This document shows, piece by piece, positions 48,530 to 60,838 of a stretch of 64,000 nt of DNA (its first letter is position 1; each line of letters begins with the position of its first letter). The notes under the pieces are model-generated. The model was not told the origin of the DNA, searched no databases, and saw only the letters and a list, made by a program, of their open reading frames with translations. Made by a program: the position numbers and the translations under genes. The DNA is from CAMEON01 sp963643175 (GTDB lineage: Bacteria; Bacillota; Clostridia; Oscillospirales; CAG-272). The stretch spans positions 47,289-111,288 of the forward strand of contig CAVIJF010000003.1 of the NCBI GenBank assembly GCA_963643175.1. The letters run 5' to 3'.

Positions 48530-51085
48530 TTATCCGTATATTTCGATCTCGCCGATCGCGCAGCGCCTGCTGCCGGTCGTTATGCGTACATAGCGCGCGT
48601 CCGTCCGGTCGAATGTGCAGGAGGCGGAGCCGTCTGCTCCCGCCGCAATGCCTGCCGAGAACACCTGCGTCCAGGTTACACCGTCTGCCGACACCTCAAC
48701 GGAAACATTTTTGGGGAACCGGCTTTCCGTGTTCACCAGTGTGAACAGCCTGACGCTGCTGACCTGCCTGACCTCGCCCAGATCAATCAGAACGCTCGGT
48801 GCCGCGTCACGGTTGCCGGAAAGCCATCCGCCGGATGCCGTCTCCCCGTCGGTCAGACGCCAGGACGCGTTGTCGCTCGCGTTCCAGAAAGTGTACTGCG
48901 AACTGCTCACATAGGCAGCCCGACCCAACGCCAGATTTTCCGAAGGCTCCGCGGCGGGACGGCGTGCGTCGTATCCCTCCGGCAGGCGCAGGATAACGCT
49001 GTCGCCCGCAGGGATAAACAGCGTGAAGCTGCCGCCCGCTATGTCCAGTGTGCTCCATGCACCGCTGTCGTACACCTCCAGCGCGGACAGCCCGTCCGCG
49101 ACGGTAAAGGCAAATTCCTTGTCCTGTCCCTTGCCGAAGTCCCGGTTGACGACTACCACGTACTGCCGCCCGTCGCTCTCCTGCGACCGGTAGAGCGAGT
49201 AAATGGCGGCGTGACCGGAGGTCTGCCGGATGACGAAATCCTCCGGCACCACCTCGTTGTCGGATACGGAATCGGAATGGTAGACTTCCACGGCGTCACT
49301 CTTGCCCAGCACCTTGCCCCACTCGGCAATGTGGGCGTTTGCCGCTTTGACGCCCTCATACATGACGGAGGGGGTGAAGTCCGGACCTATCATACCGGTC
49401 GTGAAGGCTTCCCCGCTTCCGATGGGGGTCAGGTACACAAACCACTTGAAGTTTTTCATGCCGTAGGCAAGTCCCATGGAGGCATTGAACAGCAGTTCCT
49501 CGTCGGAAGAGATGCGGTAGGCATTGCGGATTTCCATGCACTGCATATAGTACCCGGTCGAGGCGTTGTACTTCAGACCGTACTGCCGTATCTTGTTGAG
49601 CGAGCCGAACACGGCCCAGTTGAAGTCGTTATTCACAAGGAAGCAGTAGTTGTCATAGGACAGGTATTTCATCCGGTACGCACCGCCGGCGATGGCGCAG
49701 TACTCCGACACGTACTCATCCCACGAAGGGAAGCCGCCGGGGGGCAGCAGGTTGAGGTGCGGGGTGATGTGGTAGTTGTAGTCGTGGATGACGCGCGCTA
49801 CGCGGGCATAGTCGTTGGACTCCTCGTGCGGCTCATCTACAAGGTAAATACCGCCGAAGCCGGCACGGTTCTCATACTTCTGAATCAGTGCAATAATCTG
49901 TTCCTCGGTTGCCTTGGACAGCGCCGTACCGTTGAGCGGATCGCACACCGAGTAGAAAATCCCCCGCTGGGCGCACAGGTACATCATGTAGTCGCAGACC
50001 TGATTGCCGGCGGCATCATAGGTGCGCGTCTCCTCAAGGAAGCCGATGCCCGCTTCCTTCATGTAGTCCAAGCATGCGGGGATGACATCGGGATACCCGA
50101 AGCTGGAGTGGTAAAAGGTGCTGATGCGGAATTCCGTCTGCGTATCGTCCAGCACACGCACATGGCAGGCGGCTAAATTTTCGCCGTCGTAGGCGTACAC
50201 CACCGTGTCGCCGAAGCCGCGCGGCGTAATGCTGCCGGTGCTGTAATCGATTTCCGCCACGGCGGGATTATCCGTGAAGAAGCGCAGGGTAGCGTCCTCC
50301 GCGACGTTGGCAATACGGCGGTACGCAGCCGCTACGGTCGCGGAGGTATCCGTATAGAGCCAGATGTCGTTCTGGCGGAGTACAAGGTTATCGGTGCGGC
50401 GCACGTCCGCCAGCACCTGAAACTCGCCCAGCACAAAGCGGAACTGTCCCGAATCCTCCGCCAGTTTGTGCACGAGCAGGCGGACAAAGGACGCCTCGAC
50501 GGAGCCCATATCCACCGTTACGCCAGCCTCGCCGACGCCGGACACGCCGGTGCGGGTTTGGACTGTCGTCCATGTCTGCCCGTCGTCCGAAATCTGAATG
50601 TCGAAATCAACCGGGAACAGGTGCTCCTCGCCTGTGGCGGGCAGCAGCACGACCGAACGGATCGTGTATGTGCGCGTCAGGTCAACGAACAGGTACACAT
50701 CGCTCTCCGCCGCCGCGAGGTACCCGCAGGAAAACGCGGTGGAGGGGTCGTTGTCGTTGGCGTACAGGTTTGAATACTTATTTTCGGTGCGGCAGGAGCT
50801 TGCCATGGCATAGCCGGCGTTTGCCACATTGGCGACGCCTATGACGTCTTCCGGCACGGCAGGCTTGGTTTCAGGTTCGGTCTGCGTTCCGGCATCGGAG
50901 GACGCCGGTTCGGTGTCCGTACCCGTACCCGTACCCGTGGCGGTTTTCGGTTCTGTGACCGACTCTGTTTTTTCGGGCGCGGTGCCCGTGTCGGTTCCTG
51001 ATGACCCGTTGCAGGCGCACAGCACGGCGATGAGAGAAAGCATAAGCCCTGCTGCTGCCAGAAGAATACTTTTCTGGTGTGTCAT
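48530..51085 (-). CDS. Secreted lipoprotein with two discoidin (F5/8 C, CBM32-like) domains and a TIM-barrel glycosidase-like core
   Basis: An 851-residue surface protein. Signal peptide with lipobox LCAC (Cys near 25), a Thr/Glu-rich linker (30-80), a discoidin domain (about 85-230), an Ig-like BIG2-type segment (IDYSTGSITPRGFGDTVVYAY), a catalytic-like TIM barrel (about 330-640; IYLVDEPHEESNDYARVARV has a likely acid residue), a beta-sandwich, and a second discoidin domain at the end (about 715-851). It probably binds and perhaps cleaves host or plant glycans; the hydrolase family is not certain. GGAGG lies 11 nt before ATG 51085; a TTG at 51169 is less likely. It has its own strong promoter. 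Confidence 0.82.
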   Translation of the reverse strand: MTHQKSILLAAAGLMLSLIAVLCACNGSSGTDTGTAPEKTESVTEPKTATGTGTGTDTEPASSDAGTQTEPETKPAVPEDVIGVANVANAGYAMASSCRTENKYSNLYANDNDPSTAFSCGYLAAAESDVYLFVDLTRTYTIRSVVLLPATGEEHLFPVDFDIQISDDGQTWTTVQTRTGVSGVGEAGVTVDMGSVEASFVRLLVHKLAEDSGQFRFVLGEFQVLADVRRTDNLVLRQNDIWLYTDTSATVAAAYRRIANVAEDATLRFFTDNPAVAEIDYSTGSITPRGFGDTVVYAYDGENLAACHVRVLDDTQTEFRISTFYHSSFGYPDVIPACLDYMKEAGIGFLEETRTYDAAGNQVCDYMMYLCAQRGIFYSVCDPLNGTALSKATEEQIIALIQKYENRAGFGGIYLVDEPHEESNDYARVARVIHDYNYHITPHLNLLPPGGFPSWDEYVSEYCAIAGGAYRMKYLSYDNYCFLVNNDFNWAVFGSLNKIRQYGLKYNASTGYYMQCMEIRNAYRISSDEELLFNASMGLAYGMKNFKWFVYLTPIGSGEAFTTGMIGPDFTPSVMYEGVKAANAHIAEWGKVLGKSDAVEVYHSDSVSDNEVVPEDFVIRQTSGHAAIYSLYRSQESDGRQYVVVVNRDFGKGQDKEFAFTVADGLSALEVYDSGAWSTLDIAGGSFTLFIPAGDSVILRLPEGYDARRPAAEPSENLALGRAAYVSSSQYTFWNASDNASWRLTDGETASGGWLSGNRDAAPSVLIDLGEVRQVSSVRLFTLVNTESRFPKNVSVEVSADGVTWTQVFSAGIAAGADGSASCTFDRTDARYVRITTGSRRCAIGEIEIYG

Positions 51086-51171
51086 TCCTTCTTGATCCTC
51101 CGTTTGCGTTTTTGGAAAGCGTTGCTTGAAATGCGGTAGTGCGGATTCGGCACGCTGTTCCGTGAACAATT

Positions 51172-51200
51172 AGTATAACACATAAGACGGTGTTTGTCAA
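51172..51200 (-). promoter_or_regulatory. Consensus sigma-A promoter for the discoidin lipoprotein
   Basis: On the minus strand TTGACA (51200-51195), a 17-nt spacer and TATACT (51177-51172) form a near-perfect promoter, giving a leader of about 80 nt. Confidence 0.88.
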
Positions 51201-51333
51201 TCGGCAAATGATTGTGAAATACGGCAACAGCCGATATTTTTTACGCAGTCCGGCGTTGGGGGCGATACTTCCTCCCGGTGTGTCCGAAACGTGGGGCACC
51301 TTCCTTGGGTGCCTCAAATCATCCGGCACGCCG

Positions 51334-51387
51334 TGCCGCTCCCGGCGCAGGCGCGGGGTTGCAGGGGGCGAAGCCCCTTGCAAAAGA
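51334..51387 (+). repeat. Dispersed palindromic repeat, copy B
   Basis: TGCCGCTCCCGGCGCAGG, then GGGGTTGCA and GGGGGCGAAGCCCCTTGCAA, then AAGAT: inverted relative to copy A at 47833-47887 and similar over about 54 nt. The two copies flank the sigma-like and lipoprotein genes in opposite orientation. Confidence 0.75.
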
Positions 51388-51481
51388 TAACAAAAATCTC
51401 CCCCTTCCCCGGTGTAGGAAGAGCGCTCTTCGAGCGCGGGGCGGGGGGGATGGGGGCAAGCGCATCAGACAGAGGCGGACC

Positions 51482-51585
51482 GAACCGGCGAGACAGGGAA
51501 CAAGCCCCCCTTGGGTACCGGAACGCAGCCCCTGAACCGGCGAGGCAGGGGACAAGTCCCCGCCGGACGCCGGAATTCCACCTCC
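51482..51585 (+). repeat. Two tandem ~52-nt repeat units
   Basis: GAACCGGCGAGRCAGGGRAC begins at 51482 and again at 51534; the first 28 nt match with three differences, and CCGGAA recurs near the end of each. Unit 2 contains the palindrome GGGGAC-AA-GTCCCC. Non-coding. Confidence 0.75.
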
Positions 51586-51671
51586 AACACTGCGGGCAGA
51601 CGGTTTCCGGACGTTTTATCCCCTTGCATTTGTCTAATTTGGACAAAATCGGGGATTCCGCGTGAAAGCCC

Positions 51672-51700
51672 TTGACAAACCGCCACTTTTATGGTAAAAT
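51672..51700 (+). promoter_or_regulatory. Sigma-A promoter for rpoBC
   Basis: TTGACA (51672-51677), a 17-nt spacer and TAAAAT (51695-51700) form a strong promoter. It leaves an untranslated leader of about 345 nt before rpoB. Confidence 0.85.
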
Positions 51701-51706
51701 GTCAAA

Positions 51707-52048
51707 CTGCATTATAATCGCCAGCCGTGTGGAGTATTGCGTCCCGGACGCAGTTCCCGGACTGGCAATCCGTCGGCGCTTGTGCATTCTGACGAAGGCG
51801 AGCGTCACGGCGAACCGGCTCCCCCCGGAGCCGACCATGGGTGTGACCGAGGCATTTGCCGTGCCCCGGGCGATTCTGTCCTGTCGAACCGTCTGCGAGG
51901 TCCCGCCCTTTTGTGCCGTGACCGTCTTCCGCTCGCTATGCCCACTCCGGCGGCGGCAGAGAAGAAACGGGGAATTACCGCGCTGTCCCGCGGTGCCGCC
52001 GCATCCCTCTGCCCCCGCATCTCCCAACATGAAAGAATGGAGTGATTG
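51707..52048 (+). other. Long leader of rpoB
   Basis: About 340 nt without a credible gene. It contains GGCTCC-CCCC-GGAGCC (51817-51832) and other GC-rich inverted segments but no T-run attenuator that I can recognise. The rplJ-rplL genes that usually precede rpoB are not here, so this leader is not a standard L10 leader. Possible attenuation site for RNA polymerase synthesis. Confidence 0.5.
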
Positions 52049-52054
52049 TTGTAC

Positions 52055-55000
52055 ATGATTCAACTGAAAGACCAGAAGCTCGGTGAGAACGTCCGAAAAT
52101 CGTTTTCCCGTACCCGCTTCAACCTGGAGCTGCCGGATCTGGTGGAAATCCAGACCCGTTCCTACGCCTGGTTTCTCCGGGAGGGACTGACTGAGGTTCT
52201 GCACGAGGTGTCCCCCATCACGGACTTCTCCGGCAACCTTCTCATCGAGTTCATCTCCTACACACTGAGCGATAAGCCCAACTATCCCGTGGAGGAGTGC
52301 AAGGAGCGGGACGTCAACTACGCCGCGCCCCTGAAGGTCAACGTCCGGCTGACCAACAAGCAGACCGGCGAGGTCAAGCAGGCGGATATCTTTATGGGCG
52401 AGTTCCCGCTCATGACCGAGACGGGCACCTTCGTCATCAACGGCGCCGAGCGCGTGATCGTGTCCCAGATTGTCCGTTCCCCCGGTATGTACTACGCCAG
52501 CGACATCGATAAGTCGGGTAAGCCGATTTACTCCGCGCAGGTCATTCCCTACCGCGGCGCATGGCTGGAGTACGAGACGGACGTCAACGGCACCATGTAT
52601 GTCCGCGTGGACAAGACCCGCAAGGTTCCCATGACCATGTTCATCCGCGCACTGGGTCCCGAGACGCGCGAGGAGGTCTACGAGCTGCTGGGCGAGGATG
52701 ACCGCCTGAAGGTTACGTTTGAGAAGGACGAGTGCGAGAATCTTGCTGCCGAGAACCATACCTCCGCCCACGTGGAGGCACTCAAGGAAATCTACAAGAA
52801 GCTGCGCCCCGGCGAGCCGCCGCTGGTGGAGTCCGCCGAGACGCTCATCAACAACTACTTCTTTGACCCGAAGCGGTACGACATCGCGCCGGTCGGTCGG
52901 TACAAGTTCGACAAGAAGATGGCAATCTCCGGACGCATCACCGGGCAGGTGGCGGCGGATGACGTCATCTCCCCGTTGACCGGTGAGCTGCTCTGCACCG
53001 CCGGAACGCGTATCAACGCCGAGCTGGCACTTGCCATCGAGCACGGCGGCGTCAACAGCATGAATGTCCGGCTGGAGAACGGGAACACCGTCCGCGTGCT
53101 GTCCAATAACACGCTGGAGCCGGAGTATATCATCGGCTGTGACCTGCACGACTGCGGCGTCCGCGAGAAGGTGCGCACCGCTATCCTGCAGGAAATTGTG
53201 GAGGCGTGCGGCGGCGATCTGGATGAGGTCAGGCGGCAGGTACGCCTGCGCCTTGCCGAGCTGTGCCCCAAGCACATCACGAAGGACGATATTTTTGCCT
53301 CCATCAGCTATATGCTGGATCTGGCAAACGGAATCGGCACCGTGGATGACATCGACCACCTCGGCAACCGCCGCATCCGCTCCGTTGGCGAGCAGCTGCA
53401 GAACCAGTTCCGCATCGGCTTTGTCCGCATGGAGAAGATTATCAAGGAGCGCATGACCACGCAGGACAACGACAAGCTGACCCCGCAGGCGCTGATCAAC
53501 ATCCGTCCTGTGGTCACGGCTATCCGGGAATTCTTCGGCTCCTCCCAGCTTTCGCAGTTCGCCGACCAGAACAACCCGTTGGCGGAGCTGACGCACCGCC
53601 GCCGTCTGTCGGCGCTGGGTCCCGGCGGTCTGTCCCGAGACCGCGCATCCTTTGACGTCCGCGACGTGCACTACACCCAGTACGGGCGTATGTGCCCCAT
53701 CGAGACGCCTGAAGGACCCAATATCGGACTTATTTCCTACCTGACCACCTATGCCCGCATCAGCGAGTACGGCTTCATCGAGGCGCCGTACCGCAAGGTC
53801 AAGCGCGTGTACGATGAGAACGGCAAGGTTGCGGATCAGTACGTCACCGACGAGGTGGTCTACATGACCGCCGATACCGAGGATCAGTACGTTGTGGCGC
53901 AGGCGAACGAGCCGCTGGATGAGACCGGGCACTTCGTCAACAAGAAGGTCACGGCACGTGAGAGAACCGAGATCGCGTCCATCGATGCATCCAAGGTTGA
54001 CTTCATGGATGTGTCGCCTAAGATGGTCGTGTCGGTTGCAACGGCTATGATTCCCTTCCTGGAGAACGACGACAACACCCGTGCCCTGATGGGTGCCAAC
54101 ATGCAGAAGCAGGCGGTTCCGCTGATGGTCACGGACAGTCCCATTGTCGGTACCGGTATGGAGTACAAGGCGGCGGTGGATTCCGGCGTCGTCATCACGG
54201 CAAAGCGCGCCGGACGTGTGGAGCATGTCGAGGCGGACAAGATTGTCATTGTGACCGACGACGGCTCCAAGGATGCTTACACGCTCCGGAAGTTCCGCCG
54301 CACCAACCAGGGAACCTGCTTCAATCAGCGTCCCATCGTCCGCCGCGACCAGCTTGTCCATGCCGGGCAGGTCATCGCGGACGGTCCCGCAACATGGAAC
54401 GGCGAGGTTTCGCTGGGTAAGAATGCCCTCATCGGCTTTATGACGTGGGAGGGCTATAACTACGAGGACGCCGTTCTGCTGAACGAGCGGCTGGTGCGCG
54501 ACGATGTGTACACGTCGCTCCACATCGAGGAGTACACGCACGAGGCGCGCGACACCAAGCTGGGGCCGGAGGAGATTACCCGTGAGGTGCCCAACGTTGG
54601 CGACGATGTGCTGAAGGACCTCAACGCGGACGGTATTGTTAAGAAGGGTACCGAGGTGCGTGCCGGGGATATTCTGGTCGGTAAGATTACGCCCAAGGGC
54701 GAAACCGAGCTGACAGCCGAGGAGCGGCTGCTCCGCGCCATCTTCGGTGAGAAGGCACGCGAGGTGCGCGACACCTCCCTGCGCCTGCCGCACGGCGAGT
54801 CCGGCGTGGTGGTGGACGTGCGGGTGTTCTCCCGCGAGCAGGGCGACGATCTGCCTGCTTCGGTCAACAAGGTAGTCAAGGTTTATATCGCGCAGAAGCG
54901 TAAGATTTCGGTCGGAGACAAGATGGCAGGCCGCCACGGAAACAAGGGTGTCGTGTCCCGCATCCTGCCGCCGGAGGATATGCCCTTCCTGCCCGACGGC

Positions 55001-56050
55001 ACTCCGCTGGACATCGTGCTGAACCCGCTGGGCGTGCCTTCCCGTATGAACATCGGACAGGTGCTGGAGGTGCATCTCGGCATTGCCGCCAAGCGGCTGG
55101 GCTGGAAGATTATGACTCCCGTGTTCGACGGCGCCAACGAGAAGGACATTTCCGAGTGCCTGCACATGGCGGATTACAGCCGCCCGCTGTTCGCCGGCGA
55201 GAATCCGGAGGGCAAGGATCTGTACGAGATTGTCCGCCCGGACGAGCCGCATGATATTGACGTCGCGCCGCGGTACGAGGGCGATACCCGCCACTGCTAC
55301 CGTCAGCTGACGCCCGAGCAGCGCGCAAACCCGGCGTATATCGAATCCCTGCGGCAGGCGGATACCCTGCGTCTGTTCGACGGCAAGACGATTCTGTACG
55401 ACGGACGCACCGGTGAGCCGTTTGACAACCCGGTCACGGTCGGCATCATGTACTACCTCAAACTGCACCATCTGGTGGACGATAAGATTCACGCACGCTC
55501 CAACGGCCCGTACTCTCTGGTTACGCAGCAGCCTCTGGGCGGTAAGGCTCAGTTCGGCGGTCAGCGTTTCGGAGAAATGGAAGTCTGGGCGCTGGAGGCA
55601 TACGGCGCCGCCTATACGCTGCAGGAGATTCTGACCGTCAAGTCGGACGATATCAACGGACGGCGCAAGGCTTACGAGGCAATCATCAAGGGGCAGAACA
55701 TTCCGACGCCCGGCGTGCCGGAATCCTTCAAGGTTATGGTCAAGGAACTGCAGGCGTTGGCACTGGATATCCGCGTGCTGAACCAGAACGGCGAGGAGGT
55801 CAACCTGTCCGCGCTGTGCAACGAGGACGACCAGCCCGCATACCGCCGCCGTTCGCCGCGCTCCGAGCGCGACCCGGATGAGGAGGATATCGAGCGCGCG
55901 ACCGGTCAGTTCGTGGAAACGGGCGACCTGTCCGACTCCTTCCTCATGGAGAAGAGCGAGATGAACCCGGAGGAGGAGTACAGCGACGAGGCGGATTACG
56001 GTGCGTCCGAACAGGACGCGGACGATCTGTCCGACGGCTACGACGAGTAA
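52055..56050 (+). CDS. rpoB: RNA polymerase beta subunit
   Basis: RpoB forms one pincer of RNA polymerase and part of the active site. The 1331-residue protein shows the fork/rifampicin region FFGSSQLSQFADQNNPLAEL (about 493), CPIETPEGPNIGLI, KMAGRHGNKGVVSRILP (about 955) and the C-terminal QPLGGKAQFGGQRFGEMEVW. In the rifampicin pocket the usual Met of FMDQ is Ala; the Asp, His and Ser positions most often mutated are wild type. The start is uncertain: ATG 52055, or TTG 52049/52046 nearer to GGAG (52039-52042). An acidic tail of about 60 residues ends it. Confidence 0.98.
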   Translation: MIQLKDQKLGENVRKSFSRTRFNLELPDLVEIQTRSYAWFLREGLTEVLHEVSPITDFSGNLLIEFISYTLSDKPNYPVEECKERDVNYAAPLKVNVRLTNKQTGEVKQADIFMGEFPLMTETGTFVINGAERVIVSQIVRSPGMYYASDIDKSGKPIYSAQVIPYRGAWLEYETDVNGTMYVRVDKTRKVPMTMFIRALGPETREEVYELLGEDDRLKVTFEKDECENLAAENHTSAHVEALKEIYKKLRPGEPPLVESAETLINNYFFDPKRYDIAPVGRYKFDKKMAISGRITGQVAADDVISPLTGELLCTAGTRINAELALAIEHGGVNSMNVRLENGNTVRVLSNNTLEPEYIIGCDLHDCGVREKVRTAILQEIVEACGGDLDEVRRQVRLRLAELCPKHITKDDIFASISYMLDLANGIGTVDDIDHLGNRRIRSVGEQLQNQFRIGFVRMEKIIKERMTTQDNDKLTPQALINIRPVVTAIREFFGSSQLSQFADQNNPLAELTHRRRLSALGPGGLSRDRASFDVRDVHYTQYGRMCPIETPEGPNIGLISYLTTYARISEYGFIEAPYRKVKRVYDENGKVADQYVTDEVVYMTADTEDQYVVAQANEPLDETGHFVNKKVTARERTEIASIDASKVDFMDVSPKMVVSVATAMIPFLENDDNTRALMGANMQKQAVPLMVTDSPIVGTGMEYKAAVDSGVVITAKRAGRVEHVEADKIVIVTDDGSKDAYTLRKFRRTNQGTCFNQRPIVRRDQLVHAGQVIADGPATWNGEVSLGKNALIGFMTWEGYNYEDAVLLNERLVRDDVYTSLHIEEYTHEARDTKLGPEEITREVPNVGDDVLKDLNADGIVKKGTEVRAGDILVGKITPKGETELTAEERLLRAIFGEKAREVRDTSLRLPHGESGVVVDVRVFSREQGDDLPASVNKVVKVYIAQKRKISVGDKMAGRHGNKGVVSRILPPEDMPFLPDGTPLDIVLNPLGVPSRMNIGQVLEVHLGIAAKRLGWKIMTPVFDGANEKDISECLHMADYSRPLFAGENPEGKDLYEIVRPDEPHDIDVAPRYEGDTRHCYRQLTPEQRANPAYIESLRQADTLRLFDGKTILYDGRTGEPFDNPVTVGIMYYLKLHHLVDDKIHARSNGPYSLVTQQPLGGKAQFGGQRFGEMEVWALEAYGAAYTLQEILTVKSDDINGRRKAYEAIIKGQNIPTPGVPESFKVMVKELQALALDIRVLNQNGEEVNLSALCNEDDQPAYRRRSPRSERDPDEEDIERATGQFVETGDLSDSFLMEKSEMNPEEEYSDEADYGASEQDADDLSDGYDE

Positions 56051-56131
56051 CCCGTGTCCGCTTCCGCATACCCGCCGCCGGGAAACCCCGGCGCGGGATG
56101 CTCAATATAATGTATGAATGGAGAAGAAACT

Positions 56132-59818
<3,687 letters not shown>

Positions 59819-59872
59819 TCCGCATAGGCAGGCAGTCTCCACGCCATGCGCGGGGTGCCGGCCTGACGCCGG

Positions 59873-59909
59873 GGCAGGGAATATCCCATGCGGATATTCC
59901 CTGCCTTTT
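59873..59909 (+). terminator. Rho-independent terminator after rpoC
   Basis: GGCAGGGAATATCC (59873-59886) pairs perfectly with GGATATTCCCTGCC (59892-59905) around a 5-nt loop and is followed by TTTT. It separates rpoBC from the str operon. Confidence 0.92.
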
Positions 59910-60015
59910 GGCGTACAAAATGTTTGCAGGCGGAAGCACTCCGGACAAAGCGCGGCTTGCAGATTCCGGTTCCGTTGTGCAAAAGGGAGAAAATCAGGGG
60001 CAAAAGACTGCCCGC

Positions 60016-60044
60016 TTGACAAAACGCCCATCCTGTGCTATAAT
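60016..60044 (+). promoter_or_regulatory. Consensus sigma-A promoter for the str operon
   Basis: TTGACA (60016-60021), a 17-nt spacer and TATAAT (60039-60044) are a perfect consensus. The leader to rpsL is about 130 nt and holds one arm of a long-range inverted repeat. Confidence 0.92.
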
Positions 60045-60135
60045 AACCACGTTGCGACGAAGGGATATTTATGCCCTGACGGCGCAGGAATTGAGACAGT
60101 CCCACCCGTCCGGCGGTCACTCCGGCGGTGTGCCT

Positions 60136-60157
60136 GTATATAAACACCGAAATTCAG
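60136..60157 (+). repeat. Left arm of an inverted repeat flanking rpsL
   Basis: GTATATAAACAC-CGAAATTCAG directly precedes the rpsL ribosome site. Its near-complement lies at 60712-60732 with one mismatch and one inserted base. Confidence 0.7.
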
Positions 60158-60177
60158 AAGAAGGAGGAAAAACAGGA

Positions 60178-60597
60178 ATGCCGACCCTTAACCAGCTTGT
60201 CCGTCAGGGACGCGCTGACAGAATGTACAAGTCCAAGGCTCCCGCACTGCAGAAGGGCTTCAACAGCCTGGAGAGCAGAGCCACCGACAAGTCCTCGCCC
60301 CAGAAGAGAGGCGTGTGCACCAAGGTTTCCACCATGACGCCCAAGAAGCCGAACTCCGCTATGCGTAAGTTTGCGAGAGTCCGTCTGACCAACGGCATGG
60401 AGGTTACGACCTACATCCCCGGCATCGGTCACAGCCTGCAGGAGCACTCTGTCGTGCTGATCCGCGGCGGACGTGTCCGTGACCTGCCCGGCGTGCGGTA
60501 CCACATCATCCGCGGTACGCTTGACGCGCAGGGCGTTGCCAACCGTAACCAGAGCCGTTCCAAGTACGGCGCAAAGGCTCCCAAGAAGAAGAAGTAA
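60178..60597 (+). CDS. rpsL: 30S ribosomal protein S12
   Basis: S12 lies in the decoding centre. The 139-residue protein has MPTLNQLVRQGR, the Firmicutes-type insert between PALQ and SPQKRGVCT, TPKKPNSAMRK and LIRGGRVRDLPGVRYHI. The residue equivalent to E. coli Lys88 (Met counted as 1) is Arg101 here. AAGGAGG precedes the ATG; earlier in-frame starts lack one. First gene of rpsL-rpsG-fusA-tuf. Confidence 0.98.
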   Translation: MPTLNQLVRQGRADRMYKSKAPALQKGFNSLESRATDKSSPQKRGVCTKVSTMTPKKPNSAMRKFARVRLTNGMEVTTYIPGIGHSLQEHSVVLIRGGRVRDLPGVRYHIIRGTLDAQGVANRNQSRSKYGAKAPKKKK

Positions 60598-60838
60598 TTC
60601 CGATTCCCGGGAAGTGCGCGGGCTATGCCGCGCAACGCACATTCCGCAGTGCGGTATAATTGCGGAAGGGTAGAAAAGCAGTCGCTTTCAATACAACACC
60701 TGTGTGACCCGCTGAATTCTGTGTTTATATACCGGCGGCGACGCCGGACAGTCAGGCATCCACACAAGGCTCGTAAACAGAAGAGTGCTTTTGAGTACCT
60801 ATGATTTCATTCATTACTAATGAAGGAGGGAAGTTACA
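60598..60838 (+). other. Hairpin-rich rpsL-rpsG spacer
   Basis: 241 nt without a gene. Hairpins: GCGCGG/CCGCGC (60616-60633), TTCCGCA/TGCGGAA (60642-60667), CCGGCG-GCGA-CGCCGG with a GNRA loop (60732-60747), and TTCATT/AATGAA (around 60806-60824) just before the rpsG ribosome site. The right arm of the rpsL-flanking inverted repeat lies at 60712-60732. No clear promoter or T-run terminator. Confidence 0.6.
60712..60732 (+). repeat. Right arm of the inverted repeat flanking rpsL
   Basis: CTGAATT-CT-GTGTTTATATAC is the near-perfect reverse complement of 60136-60157. It overlaps the first base of a GCGA-loop hairpin. Confidence 0.7.

Larger units (their letters stand above)
51201..51671. other. 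Repeat-rich intergenic island without genes
   Basis: No credible coding frame. It holds a hairpin GGCACC/GGTGCC (51296-51313), dispersed repeat copy B (51334-51387), a perfect GCGCTC-TTC-GAGCGC hairpin (51423-51437) and two tandem ~52-nt units beginning at 51482 and 51534. Open frames across it lack ribosome sites and homology. Confidence 0.7.

Noticed and set aside
51737..52045. A leader peptide gene in the rpoB leader
   Set aside because: No ribosome site and no conserved peptide. The frame merely continues past the rpoB start region.
53530..53640. Rifampicin resistance from RpoB sequence
   Set aside because: The Asp, His and Ser positions most often involved are wild type; the Ala at the Met515-equivalent alone is not good evidence.
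51689..55492. A 1267-codon minus-strand open frame opposite rpoB
   Set aside because: It is antisense to a certain rpoB, has no recognisable domain, and its composition (His/Arg/Leu-rich) is the mirror of rpoB codons.
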